A stretch of 54,888 nucleotides of DNA from an uncultured Sulfurovum sp. (GTDB lineage: Bacteria; Campylobacterota; Campylobacteria; Campylobacterales; Sulfurovaceae): assembly GCA_902727935.1 (NCBI GenBank), contig CACVAX010000005.1, forward strand, positions 1-54,888. Direction: 5' to 3'. A program made the position numbers and the translations under genes. The notes beneath the pieces are model-generated. The model was not told where the DNA came from. It saw only the letters and a program-made list of their open reading frames with translations, and did no database searches. Positions 42,905-51,713 of the stretch are shown in pieces; the stretch's first letter is position 1; each line of letters opens with the position of its first letter.

Positions 42905-42933
42905 TTGACATAAAAGAAGTTTTTGCCTATAAT
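42905..42933 (+). promoter_or_regulatory. Consensus promoter for the tRNA-Asn genes
   Basis: TTGACA (42905-42910) and TATAAT (42928-42933), both perfect, stand exactly 17 bases apart, about 37 bases upstream of the first tRNA. This is the ideal sigma-70 layout and fits a stable RNA promoter. Confidence 0.8.
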
Positions 42934-42970
42934 TGCACTCCAATTTAAACATTAGCGTTAAATTATTTGT

Positions 42971-43045
42971 TCCGGATTAGCTCAGTGGTAGAGTAGATGA
43001 CTGTTAATCATTTGGTCGTTGGTTCGAATCCAACATCCGGAGCCA
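42971..43045 (+). tRNA. tRNA-Asn (GTT), copy 1
   Basis: The 75 bases fold as a tRNA: acceptor TCCGGAT/ATCCGGA, D arm with AGCTCAGTGGTAGAGT, anticodon loop CTGTTAA with anticodon GTT, and T arm GTTGGTTCGAATCCAAC. The CCA end is encoded. It reads asparagine codons AAC and AAU. Confidence 0.97.
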
Positions 43046-43069
43046 TATAAAAAACATTGTAACTTCTGT

Positions 43070-43144
43070 TCCGGATTAGCTCAGTGGTAGAGTAGATGAC
43101 TGTTAATCATTTGGTCGTTGGTTCGAATCCAACATCCGGAGCCA
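43070..43144 (+). tRNA. tRNA-Asn (GTT), copy 2
   Basis: Identical base for base to copy 1, 99 bases further on, with CCA encoded. The same promoter is expected to serve both. CTTTTT follows without a hairpin. The next 187 bases to 43331 hold no gene I can support. Confidence 0.97.
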
Positions 43145-43331
43145 CTTTTTCGAGAATTCCCACATTAAAATTTATTATTTCAAGCTATCAGTAGAGTAGG
43201 AATATTTATGGCTCTCTTTAGAGAACTCTGCTTAATAAATTATCGTTTTTAATCCCATATGTGATAGTATCTTTTACTTAATAACAAAATAATAAGGCGT
43301 TATTGTATTTTAATCATAGGAAGAGTTATAA

Positions 43332-44879
43332 ATGAAAATTTTGTCTATATATATTATTTGGTTATTTAGTTTTTTTACACTTATTCTTTTCTATTTCTTA
43401 GGGACAGAACTCGGACATCTTAGTATTGCTAAACTTGCTGAATATCATTATAGTCAGAAAATGGAAAACAAACTTGAAATTCTCTCTTTGAACATAGAAG
43501 AATATCCAAAAATAAGAGCTGAAATTAAGATTAATGATCAAGCATTACTAACACTTAATGGTTTCCCTGATAAGCAGAATATGGATTTAAATTATCATTT
43601 AAGAGGCGATACCTTTACTTGGGATGGATATTCGATTGATACCCCTGCTGATGTCACAGGTAAGATGAGAGGAGCATTTTCTAATTTATTTATTTCTGGT
43701 AAAGGTAAAATTTTTGATGGGAATATTACGTACTCTTTTATTAGAAAACCCAACCGTTTAGAAACAATGAAATTAGGATTACAGTCCGTGAACTCTGAGC
43801 CTTTGTTAGAGTTTTTAAGTTATAAAGATCTTTTGAGAGGTGAGGTAGATGTTTTTATGGATTTTGATTATTTTACTTCTTATCGAAGAGAAGGCTCGGT
43901 TAAAGTTAGAATGAATAAAGGTACAATACCTAAACTTTCAGAAGAGATTGAAGTGGATCTTGATGCTGAAGTTTTGGTTAAGGATTTATTACATGAATTT
44001 TTTGCTGACATAAAATCAGACCTTGGAAAGTTACGTGTTGCCAATGGACATTATAATCGAGCTGCAAACATAACAACAGCAGATTATGGTTTACATGTGA
44101 ATGATTTGTCAGATTTTGAAGATTTTTTAGACCATAAATATCATGGTTCTCTTAATACAGCTGGTAGTTTAAAATATGATAATGGAGACTTATCGCTTAT
44201 TGGAGATACCATAAGTTATGGTGGATTTTTAGATTATAATTATAGAAATCAGTACTTAGATATGAATTTTAAAGGGGTTTCTTTAGAGCAAGTTTTGCAG
44301 CAGCTCTCTTTTCCTGCTTTATTAAGTGCTAAAATAGAGGGCTCAGCTTCTTATGATATTGCAAATGATCTTATTTTAGTCAATACAAAATTAAAAGAAG
44401 CACGTTTTAGAAGAACAAAAATGACCGATACCATTTATGAAATGATAGGAATTGATGTATTAAAAGATGTTTATGATGATAGTGTTTTTACAGCAGGCTA
44501 TCAAAACTATACTTTAACCTCTCTTTTAGAGATTGAAAATGGGATTAATCATCTTTATTTAAAAGATACACGCATGAACTCGAAGACCAATACTATTGAA
44601 GCTAATTTTGAAGTATTACTTGATGGGGAAGAGTTTGTTGGTGAAATTTCTGGTACGCTCGAAGATCCAAAGGTGAGTTTAGATATGACTCAACTTATTG
44701 GATATCAAATAAACAAAAGCATAGACACTTTTTTTGGAACAGGTAAGCCCCTAAATAGAAAAAATGCCGAAGAGAGGTTAGATGAGATGCAAAATGAATT
44801 AAATAATCAAATGCAAAATTTTGAAATGGAAAATGTTGAACGAAAAACACGTTCATTTTTAGATGGTTTCTTTGATTAA
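43332..44879 (+). CDS. AsmA-like envelope protein
   Basis: A 515-residue protein with one N-terminal membrane anchor (about 4-25) and a long beta-rich periplasmic part. The alternation of short strands, with GSLNTAGSLKYDNGDLSLIGD and a C-terminal GEISGTLEDPKVSLDMTQLIG, resembles the AsmA/DUF3971 superfamily of repeating beta-groove proteins that bridge the envelope and carry phospholipid. The closing helix contains many charged residues (KNAEERLDEMQNELNNQ). The call is by pattern and the exact family is uncertain. It stands alone between the tRNAs and a cytochrome gene. Confidence 0.65.
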   Translation: MKILSIYIIWLFSFFTLILFYFLGTELGHLSIAKLAEYHYSQKMENKLEILSLNIEEYPKIRAEIKINDQALLTLNGFPDKQNMDLNYHLRGDTFTWDGYSIDTPADVTGKMRGAFSNLFISGKGKIFDGNITYSFIRKPNRLETMKLGLQSVNSEPLLEFLSYKDLLRGEVDVFMDFDYFTSYRREGSVKVRMNKGTIPKLSEEIEVDLDAEVLVKDLLHEFFADIKSDLGKLRVANGHYNRAANITTADYGLHVNDLSDFEDFLDHKYHGSLNTAGSLKYDNGDLSLIGDTISYGGFLDYNYRNQYLDMNFKGVSLEQVLQQLSFPALLSAKIEGSASYDIANDLILVNTKLKEARFRRTKMTDTIYEMIGIDVLKDVYDDSVFTAGYQNYTLTSLLEIENGINHLYLKDTRMNSKTNTIEANFEVLLDGEEFVGEISGTLEDPKVSLDMTQLIGYQINKSIDTFFGTGKPLNRKNAEERLDEMQNELNNQMQNFEMENVERKTRSFLDGFFD

Positions 44880-45010
44880 AATCATTTAAATATAGCAAAT
44901 TTTGTTCAAAAGTCCACTTATGTTAAAAAATCAGATTAATATCACAATTCTTACACAAAGAAGCTTTAAAATATTAATCGAACAATATAATTAAACATTA
45001 AAGGACAAAT

Positions 45011-45295
45011 ATGAGCAATATAGTTAAATTCATTGCAATGGGTGTACTGATGCACTCAGCTGCATGGGGTGCTTCTACAGCAGTATGTAAAGGTTGTCAT
45101 GGACAAAACTGGGAAAAGGCAGCGATGGGGAAAGCTAAAGTTGTAAAAAATATGAGTAAAGCAGAGATTATTACAGCACTTAAGGGATACAAAACTGGTT
45201 CTTATGGAGGACCGATGAAAGGGCTTATGAAAGCACAAGTTATCAATCTAAGTGTAGCCGATATTGAAAAAATGGCTGCTTCAATTAAAAAATAA
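45011..45295 (+). CDS. Small class I cytochrome c
   Basis: A 94-residue periplasmic protein with signal peptide (residues 1-21, ending AAWGAS) and one haem site CKGCHG (Cys26, Cys29, His30). YKTGSYGGPMKGLMKAQ supplies a methionine as sixth ligand, and LSVADIEKMAASIKK is the closing helix. This is the cytochrome c553 type common in Campylobacterota, a soluble electron carrier. AAAGGACAAAT is the ribosome site; a TATAAT at about 44986 is a likely -10 box. Confidence 0.93.
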   Translation: MSNIVKFIAMGVLMHSAAWGASTAVCKGCHGQNWEKAAMGKAKVVKNMSKAEIITALKGYKTGSYGGPMKGLMKAQVINLSVADIEKMAASIKK

Positions 45296-45319
45296 TACTT
45301 TGCTTTAATAGTCATTCAT

Positions 45320-45775
45320 ATGCTAAAATCAAAAGTTGCACTTTCTGCCTGTCTTTTAGGTTGTACTTGTCGTTATGATGGCAATAATAACTTGAATGAA
45401 AACCTATTGATTCTTTTAGATGCTTATGAAATAGTGCCTTTTTGTCCAGAAGACCATTGTTTTGGAACACCTCGACCTACCATGGATTTGGTTAAAAATG
45501 AGGATAATGTGGAGGCTATTTCAAATGAAACCCAAAAAAATATCTCCAGACCCATTAGGGAATATGCTCAAAATTTTTTTAGGGTTAATCCAAACATAAC
45601 TTTATTTATAGGAAAAGACAGAAGTCCTTCTTGTGCTGTAAAAAGTGGAAAAATCTATGACGTTGAGAAAAACTTGTTAGATAAAAAAGGAACAGGTTTA
45701 ATGGCACAAGTAGCTTTAGATTTAGGCATAGAGTCTTGGGATGCTGAGACTTATGAGGCTAGTCATACTTCTTAA
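45320..45775 (+). CDS. DUF523 family protein
   Basis: A 151-residue cytoplasmic protein. SACLLGCTCRYDGNNN near the start, FCPEDHCFGTPRP near 48 and KDRSPSCAVKSGKIYD near 96 are the three conserved blocks of DUF523, rich in cysteines that may hold a metal or cluster. The reaction is not established. It is 24 bases after the cytochrome gene, and its 3' end overlaps the convergent small gene by 17 bases. Confidence 0.88.
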   Translation: MLKSKVALSACLLGCTCRYDGNNNLNENLLILLDAYEIVPFCPEDHCFGTPRPTMDLVKNEDNVEAISNETQKNISRPIREYAQNFFRVNPNITLFIGKDRSPSCAVKSGKIYDVEKNLLDKKGTGLMAQVALDLGIESWDAETYEASHTS

Positions 45776-45980
45776 ATTGTTCTAGCCATTCAATATCTAC
45801 GTTGCTTAATTTTCCTATTTTATTGATGAGTCCTTTTTTAATAGAATTTAAATCTTCAAGTTCTAAATATTCTAAATAATTTGGGTTAATGGTGGTTTTT
45901 TCTTCAGGCTTATAAGAAAGTAGGGCTTCTATCTCTTTTAGTAATGCTTCTTTTTTATTTATAGGATTTTTATTTTTCAT
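45759..45980 (-). CDS. Small cytoplasmic protein, family not recognised
   Basis: A 73-residue helical, charged protein (MKNKNPINKKEALLKEIEALL to IEWLEQFKKYD). No motif is recognised. It is likely real because a TATAAT stands on the minus strand at 46006-46001, 20 bases before the ATG, back to back with the bcp promoter, and codon use is like that of its neighbours. There is no strong ribosome site. It overlaps the DUF523 gene end to end by 17 bases. Confidence 0.6.
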   Translation of the reverse strand: MKNKNPINKKEALLKEIEALLSYKPEEKTTINPNYLEYLELEDLNSIKKGLINKIGKLSNVDIEWLEQFKKYD

Positions 45981-45985
45981 TTGGC

Positions 45986-46006
45986 TATACTAGCGAAAAA
46001 ATTATA
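45986..46006. promoter_or_regulatory. Overlapping divergent promoters of bcp and the 73-residue gene
   Basis: TATACT (45986-45991, plus) and TATAAT (46006-46001, minus) face each other so that each transcript would start inside the other promoter. Only one could fire at a time. Confidence 0.4.
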
Positions 46007-46017
46007 AGGATTTACCC

Positions 46018-46485
46018 ATGTTAGAAATTGGCGATGAAATACCAGCTTTTTGTTTAGCAAATCAAGATGAAGAAGAGATATGTTTTAGAGACATTAAAGG
46101 ACGTTGGGCAGTAATTTATTTTTATCCAAAAGATAACACACCAGGATGTACCACAGAAGCCTGTGATTTTACAGCTGCATTACCTGATTTTACAGAAATG
46201 GAAGCCATTATTTTAGGAGTTAGTCCAGACAGCCCTAAAAAACACCGAAACTTCATTGAAAAGAAAGAACTAAAGATTACGCTTTTAGCTGATGAAGAGA
46301 AAGAGCTTTGTAAAAGTTTTGGTATGTGGCAACTTAAAAAGTTTATGGGTAAAGAATACATGGGCGTGGTGAGAAGTACGTTTTTAATAGCACCTAATGG
46401 AACATTGGCCTATAAATGGGAAAAAGTTAGGGTTAAAAATCATGTGCAAGAAGTGAAAGAAAAGCTAATAGAGTTACAAAAGTAA
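46018..46485 (+). CDS. bcp: Thiol peroxidase of the Bcp/PrxQ type
   Basis: A 155-residue peroxiredoxin. Peroxidatic Cys44 and resolving Cys49 lie in DNTPGCTTEACDF, five residues apart as in the alpha-helix-linked PrxQ/Bcp group, and FYPKD precedes them. It reduces hydrogen and organic peroxides with thioredoxin in the cytoplasm. AAGGATTTACCC precedes the ATG. It converges with the penicillin-binding protein gene, five bases away. Confidence 0.95.
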   Translation: MLEIGDEIPAFCLANQDEEEICFRDIKGRWAVIYFYPKDNTPGCTTEACDFTAALPDFTEMEAIILGVSPDSPKKHRNFIEKKELKITLLADEEKELCKSFGMWQLKKFMGKEYMGVVRSTFLIAPNGTLAYKWEKVRVKNHVQEVKEKLIELQK

Positions 46486-46490
46486 TTCTA

Positions 46491-48449
46491 TTAGAATAAG
46501 TCCAAATCACTATCTGGATTTGTGGCTGAAGCCGAGACCCTTGGTAAAGGAGATATATCGGTATAGAGTTCAGTTATGACCCCATTTCTTGCATTGTAAA
46601 CACCTTTGGGTCGTGTAAACTTTCTAGGCATATCTTTGTAAAGTTCATTATGTAACTTATTTAAAAAGTAAGCAAAGGCAGGAGCTGCTGCTCCACCTCC
46701 TGTACCACCACGACCTATTGGCTTGTTGTTATCTCTTCCAACCCAAACAATCACTTCAGTTGTTGGAGAATAACCACAGAACCATGCATCAACATTTTTA
46801 TTGGTTGTTCCTGTTTTTCCTCCAACTTCTACACCTTTAACTCGAGCATTTTTCCCCGTTCCTCTAGTGACAATGTCTTTTAAAATATCAGTCATTAAAT
46901 AGGCTTGTGCAGGAGTGGTAAAGTCATTAATCTCCTGTGTTTTACCTTCATAGATTACCGTACCATTTCGCGAAAGTACTTTGGCAATAAGTCGAGGTTC
47001 TATCATATGCCCTCCATTGGCAAAGGCAGAATATATTTGTCCCATCTTCACAGGACTTAGCCCAAGGTTTCCTAATGAGACGGACATGTCTTGAGGAATT
47101 TTAGGCACATTTAGTTTTTCTAATCTTTCCAAAATATTTTTAAGACCAACTTCCGTTACAAGGTTGATGGTGGCTAGGTTTCGTGAATGTACCAAAGCTT
47201 CACGTAGTTTTACAAAGCCTTTGAAGTTACCTTCATAGTTTTTAGGTCGCCAAATTTTACGTTTTCCATTACTATAGTATTGGAAAGTTCGGGCAATATC
47301 GGTTAGCTCTGTACCTGGGTTATAGCCCATATCTAAGGCAACTTGATAAATAAATGGTTTAAAAGCTGAACCTGGTTGACGGGTCATCATACTAGCACGA
47401 TTAAAGGCTGATTTTTTATAATCTACTCCACCTACCATTGCTTTAATATTTCCTGTTTTGTTTTCCACGGCTAAAATAGCACCATTTAAACTGGTTGTTG
47501 CAAGCTTTTCACGTTGCTTTTTGACAATCTTTTTATGGGCATACTTCAAAGCTTCACGTGCAATTTTTTGTTGTTCCATATCAATGGTGGTATAGATGGT
47601 ATAGCCACCTGTACGGATATCGGGGAACTCTTTTTTCATTCTACGCACAACTTCATCAGTGATGTAAGGAGCAATATTTTGAGTCAAGGTATCTTTATAG
47701 ATGGTTGGAATTTCTTTAATGGCATCAAGATAAGTTTCATGTGTAATCCAGCCAAGTTTTTTCATTCTTGATAAAATGGTACTGGCTCTGGTGAGTGCTT
47801 TGTCTAAGTTGCGAGTAGGGTCATAGGCACTGGGTGCTTTCATAAGACCAGCTAACAGTGCTGACTCTTTGAGTGTGAGTTGGTCTAACTCTTTTCGGTA
47901 ATAACCTTTGGCTGCTGTCTTAATTCCATAATATCCATGACCAAAAAACATTTCATTTAAATACCGTTCTAATATCTCTTCTTTGGTAAGCTCATTTTCA
48001 ATTTTCATTGACATAATGGCTTCTTTCATTTTACGAGAATAGCTACGCTCATTGGTTAAAATGGTGTTTTTAACCAGTTGTTGAGTTAAGGTACTTCCCC
48101 CTTCCACATTACGCCCTGCTTCATAATTTCGTAAAGCAGCTCGTATGATTGCATCAGGATTAACACCATTATGTTCGAAAAAGCGTGTGTCTTCTATCGC
48201 CACTAAGGCTTCGACCACATAACCGGGTATTTCATCATATTTTGCATAAAGCCTATGTTTTCCTTTGAAGACATAGGCTATTTTATTACCTTTTGCATCT
48301 AAAATAACTGAAGAAGTTTGGGGTTTATAATTTATAAGTTTACCTGTGTCAATTCTGATTTCATTGTAGGCATAGATAAAGGCAGCAAAGAGTGCTAGTG
48401 CAAAGATAATAGTGAGTAGAATTGAACCTTTTATCAGTTGGTTAACCAT
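46491..48449 (-). CDS. Class A penicillin-binding protein 1A
   Basis: A 652-residue bifunctional peptidoglycan synthase with one N-terminal membrane anchor, a GT51 glycosyltransferase domain (EDTRFFEHNGVNPDAIIRA near 87, GGSTLTQQLVKNTIL near 118) and a transpeptidase domain with active serine in RQPGSAFKPF, then SRN and KTGTT near 559. It polymerises and cross-links glycan in the periplasm. It is the last gene of the alaS minus-strand operon, 30 bases after bioF. Confidence 0.96.
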   Translation of the reverse strand: MVNQLIKGSILLTIIFALALFAAFIYAYNEIRIDTGKLINYKPQTSSVILDAKGNKIAYVFKGKHRLYAKYDEIPGYVVEALVAIEDTRFFEHNGVNPDAIIRAALRNYEAGRNVEGGSTLTQQLVKNTILTNERSYSRKMKEAIMSMKIENELTKEEILERYLNEMFFGHGYYGIKTAAKGYYRKELDQLTLKESALLAGLMKAPSAYDPTRNLDKALTRASTILSRMKKLGWITHETYLDAIKEIPTIYKDTLTQNIAPYITDEVVRRMKKEFPDIRTGGYTIYTTIDMEQQKIAREALKYAHKKIVKKQREKLATTSLNGAILAVENKTGNIKAMVGGVDYKKSAFNRASMMTRQPGSAFKPFIYQVALDMGYNPGTELTDIARTFQYYSNGKRKIWRPKNYEGNFKGFVKLREALVHSRNLATINLVTEVGLKNILERLEKLNVPKIPQDMSVSLGNLGLSPVKMGQIYSAFANGGHMIEPRLIAKVLSRNGTVIYEGKTQEINDFTTPAQAYLMTDILKDIVTRGTGKNARVKGVEVGGKTGTTNKNVDAWFCGYSPTTEVIVWVGRDNNKPIGRGGTGGGAAAPAFAYFLNKLHNELYKDMPRKFTRPKGVYNARNGVITELYTDISPLPRVSASATNPDSDLDLF

Positions 48450-48479
48450 TGCAAAAATTCCTTTTATTTGTAAAGCACA

Positions 48480-49565
48480 TTATAGCTTAATAGACTGATA
48501 AAGCATTGACTTTAATGTTTCTAAAGTAGGACCAAGGCGAGGTATGATACGTAAAATTGGTTCGTGGACAGTTGGTTGACGAATTGCTCCTACTAAGTAG
48601 CCCGATGTCTCTAGTTTTTTTTGCGTAGTTAAAGCCATTTGATTATTTGGCATAGGCATGCTAATAATAAGACTGTTGGTATTTATCGTTAAAATAGTAT
48701 TCACGGCTTCTTGGCGAATTTTAATATTTTGGTATAATTTTGAACTATTTTCTGAAACATATTCGATATTAACCAAGGCTAGAGCTGTGTCAATCACTGA
48801 TGGGGCAGTAGAGTAAATAATGGGTTTTCCACGATTAACAAGAAAAGAGATAATATGCGAAGAAGCCAAAATATATGCCCCATAAGAGCCATAAGCTTTT
48901 CCAAGTGTTCCCATTTTTATGTGCCGTTCATGGGGGGTGATGTTGTGGTATTCAAAAACCCCTAAAAGCTTTTGACCCAATACTCCAGCTGAGTGTGCTT
49001 CATCAACAATGAGTAAAGCTTCATAGGTATCAGCCAGTTCAAATATCTCTTTTTTACAGACAATTCCTGACATAGAATAGACCCCTTCAACAGCAATAAT
49101 TTTACGTTCTCCAGAAAATTGTTTGAGTTTTTCTTCTAAATCATCGGGGTCATTGTGTTTAAACTTTATGACTCTATCAGCCAAAAGAGCTGTTGCCATC
49201 ATCCCTGATGCATGGTAATCTTCATCTATAAAAAGCATGTCTTTTTTACGTACCAATGCCTCTATAAGTCCCATATTGGCTAAAAATCCAGAACCTACCA
49301 CAATCCCTTCTTCAAAGCGATTAAGCATGGCTAACTTCTCTTCAAAACGCTTATGAATCTCATGATAACCATTCACCAACATACTAGATTTTGGTGCATG
49401 GTTTTCATAGTCATTCACAAGGTTTAGTGCTTTTTGAAGTTGCTCTTTGTTATTGGCTAACCCTAAGTAGTCATTGGAAGCAAAGTCTATTAATTCTTTA
49501 TCCCACACTTTTCTTTGACGAAATCGTCCAGATTTTTTGAGGGCATTGAGTTCTTTTTGGTACAT
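48480..49565 (-). CDS. bioF: 8-amino-7-oxononanoate synthase family (BioF)
   Basis: A 361-residue alpha-oxoamine synthase with NDYLGLANN near 31, VDEAHSAGVLG near 188, and the PLP lysine in MGTLGKAYGSYG near 218. BioF condenses pimeloyl thioester and alanine at the start of biotin ring assembly. Other oxoamine synthases (Kbl, HemA) share these motifs, but the short N-terminus and sequence fit BioF. It is two bases after the methyltransferase gene. No other biotin gene is in the window. Confidence 0.88.
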   Translation of the reverse strand: MYQKELNALKKSGRFRQRKVWDKELIDFASNDYLGLANNKEQLQKALNLVNDYENHAPKSSMLVNGYHEIHKRFEEKLAMLNRFEEGIVVGSGFLANMGLIEALVRKKDMLFIDEDYHASGMMATALLADRVIKFKHNDPDDLEEKLKQFSGERKIIAVEGVYSMSGIVCKKEIFELADTYEALLIVDEAHSAGVLGQKLLGVFEYHNITPHERHIKMGTLGKAYGSYGAYILASSHIISFLVNRGKPIIYSTAPSVIDTALALVNIEYVSENSSKLYQNIKIRQEAVNTILTINTNSLIISMPMPNNQMALTTQKKLETSGYLVGAIRQPTVHEPILRIIPRLGPTLETLKSMLYQSIKL

Positions 49566-49567
49566 GT

Positions 49568-50692
49568 TTAAAGTCTTATTTCATTGGTGAATTTTAAAGG
49601 GTTTAGTGTAGCATTTTTTGTATTAACTATATAGTCTAAAATCGTATAAACAGTATTAACACTAACAGCATTTCCTGCTTGTTTATAAAGTTGATGATTG
49701 CTTACACCTGCTTTACTTGAGTTAATAAAAAAATCATTATCAAATCCTTGAAGTTTAAGTGTTTCCCATGGCGTTAGTTTTCTAATATTATGGGTTGCTT
49801 CTTCCTCTTTAGAAAAATTATTTTTTAAATAAGATGTTTGACAGTCAGCATCTAAAAACTCTTGAGAATAGTAGTTGTCTTGACAGGCTCTATGCATTTT
49901 AACCATGGTAGCTGTGAGTGGTCTTGCTATGAGCTGATTTATTTGTGAATTTGACTTGAAGTTTTTTGTTCCATTTGAGAGAATCGTTGGTTTTATTTTT
50001 TCTGATAAATAATATTTGTCTTCTACTCTATCTTGGTCAAGAATACCATCCATTACATCTAGATACGTATTGATACTTCTATTTTTTAGTTTGCTAAAGT
50101 GTTCTTGAATATATTGTGCATTAAGCATATCAGTTGGGGTACTTAAATCTTTTCTACTTGCAAATATATAGAGCCGTCTTCTGTGTTGTGGTAGACCAAA
50201 GTCAGAGGTGTTGAGTACCTCTTCTTGTACAGTATATCCATGCTCTTCTAACTCGTTCTTTAACTGTTGGTAGGTAGAACCTTTATCATGCGTATAGAGG
50301 TTACGTACATTTTCAAGTAAGATATATTTTGGTTTTTTGATGTCTACAAGTTTCATAACTGAGAAAAAGAGTCCACCTCTTTCATCTTTTAAGCCCAGTT
50401 GTTTTCCCATCATGCTAAAGGGTTGACAAGGAAAACCTCCAAAGACAATATCAAAGTCTGGTAAATCTTTTATACGTTGTGTATCTTGTACAAAAAGTTC
50501 TATATCGCCAAGTTCAATTTCATTATTGGTGTTGTAATTAGCTTTATAAGAAGTTATGGCATATTTATCTATTTCAGAAAATGCAACACATTGCGTTGCT
50601 ATGTTTAAGTCTTTTGCTAAGAGTTCTAATGCTTGACGAAATCCACCAATACCTGAAAATAAGTCAATGTATTTTAATCTCTCTTTAGTCAT
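49568..50692 (-). CDS. DNA (cytosine-5) methyltransferase
   Basis: A 374-residue Dcm-type enzyme with motif I YIDLFSGIGGFRQALE, motif IV GGFPCQPFS with catalytic Cys89, motif VI ENVRNL, motif VIII LPQHRRRLYIFA and motif X YKQAGNAVSVNTVY. It transfers methyl from SAM to cytosine C5 at a site set by the target-recognition region (about 200-310), which cannot be read by eye. No restriction endonuclease gene is next to it. It overlaps maf by four bases and sits two bases before bioF, inside a housekeeping operon, which is unusual for a restriction-modification part. Confidence 0.95.
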   Translation of the reverse strand: MTKERLKYIDLFSGIGGFRQALELLAKDLNIATQCVAFSEIDKYAITSYKANYNTNNEIELGDIELFVQDTQRIKDLPDFDIVFGGFPCQPFSMMGKQLGLKDERGGLFFSVMKLVDIKKPKYILLENVRNLYTHDKGSTYQQLKNELEEHGYTVQEEVLNTSDFGLPQHRRRLYIFASRKDLSTPTDMLNAQYIQEHFSKLKNRSINTYLDVMDGILDQDRVEDKYYLSEKIKPTILSNGTKNFKSNSQINQLIARPLTATMVKMHRACQDNYYSQEFLDADCQTSYLKNNFSKEEEATHNIRKLTPWETLKLQGFDNDFFINSSKAGVSNHQLYKQAGNAVSVNTVYTILDYIVNTKNATLNPLKFTNEIRL

Positions 50693-51240
50693 CTATCCAA
50701 CCAAGGAAGCAATTTCTCAACACAAAGACCCATAGCCGTACTCTCATAACCTTGAACTGATTTAATGTATTTTTTACAAAAACCTTCCACCATACAACCT
50801 CCAGCTTTTCCATCCCATAGCTTACTTTCTAAATAGGCATCTAACGCTTTGGGTTCAAAAGTATCAAAGTGATAGTAAGTAGCAGAGACATCGGAAAAGT
50901 AAAAAGTTTTGGTTTTATAGTGCATGGCAGAGATAATGGCAATGTTGGAACCTGATTGTAGCTCTAAAATTCTTTTGGCATCATCGATGTTTTTGGGTTT
51001 TCTTAGTAGCTCTTTATTGGCAGAAACTATGACTGAGTCAGCTGTGAGTAGGGGCGTATCTAATCCAAATTCTTGAATGGATGCTTCTAATTTTCCTTTT
51101 GAAGCAATGTAGGCAAAATCTTTGGCTGTTTGGGTTTTGATTTGTTCTTCATCGTAGTTGGGTGCTTGTTGTTTAAAGTTGATATTAAAATTGTTTAGTA
51201 ATAAAGCACGTGATTGTGAGTTTGAAGCTAGATGTATCAA
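50689..51240 (-). CDS. maf: Maf-like nucleoside triphosphate pyrophosphatase
   Basis: A 183-residue Maf/YhdE-fold protein. It opens LASNSQSRALLL (the SxSxxR phosphate loop), has TADSVIVSANKELLRKP near 67 with the catalytic Asp, and YHFDTFEPKALDAYLES near 119. Maf proteins hydrolyse dTTP/UTP or modified nucleotides and affect septation when overproduced. The start directly abuts the stop of the CopD-like gene, and its own stop overlaps the methyltransferase start. Confidence 0.9.
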   Translation of the reverse strand: MIHLASNSQSRALLLNNFNINFKQQAPNYDEEQIKTQTAKDFAYIASKGKLEASIQEFGLDTPLLTADSVIVSANKELLRKPKNIDDAKRILELQSGSNIAIISAMHYKTKTFYFSDVSATYYHFDTFEPKALDAYLESKLWDGKAGGCMVEGFCKKYIKSVQGYESTAMGLCVEKLLPWLDR

Positions 51241-51705
51241 TTAAATTCCTCGAAGTTCTACACCCAACCAAAGTGCTATAAGACCTAAAATTATATTAAT
51301 AGGAAGCAGTAGTTTAGGAATGAGTACTATAGTTGCCTTAGCATCAGGAAGTTTACCTTCATCAAAAAGTTTTTGGGCTTTTTGTCGTTTAAAATACATC
51401 CATGTAAAGTTAGCTGTCATGATTCCCCAAATAATAAACTTGATATCATGGGCAGTGCTTTGTGCTGTAGTAGCAGTCATGATAAGTGCTGTAATGAGAA
51501 TGAGAACAATAAAAGGTAAGACAATGTTGAAGAATTTACCAACTAACATTAGCGTTTTACCCAGTTTTATTTTTGGTTCTTCAATGCTTTGTAGGGTAGG
51601 GTGAACAGCCAAGCGAATGGCAATCATTCCTCCTATCCAAATGATGGCTGATAGGACATGTAAAAATATAATAATATTCGCATGGTTATTAAAGAGTTCA
51701 ATCAT
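51241..51705 (-). CDS. CopD-like membrane protein
   Basis: A 154-residue protein with four membrane segments. The first, FLHVLSAIIWIGGMIAIRLAVHP, carries the His and WxGG pattern of the CopD/DUF2269-type haem or copper-related membrane families; others are at about 48-70, 82-100 and 128-150. A role in copper or haem handling is possible, but no other copper gene is adjacent. It lies eight bases after alaS and runs directly into maf. Confidence 0.65.
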   Translation of the reverse strand: MIELFNNHANIIIFLHVLSAIIWIGGMIAIRLAVHPTLQSIEEPKIKLGKTLMLVGKFFNIVLPFIVLILITALIMTATTAQSTAHDIKFIIWGIMTANFTWMYFKRQKAQKLFDEGKLPDAKATIVLIPKLLLPINIILGLIALWLGVELRGI

Positions 51706-51713
51706 TTTTTAGC

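Noticed and set aside
43145-43331. Small dyads (AATAA-GGCG-TTATT, CTCT-CTTT-AGAG) after the tRNA genes
   Set aside because: Stems are only 4-5 base pairs in AT-rich DNA, and no RNA family or terminator pattern fits.
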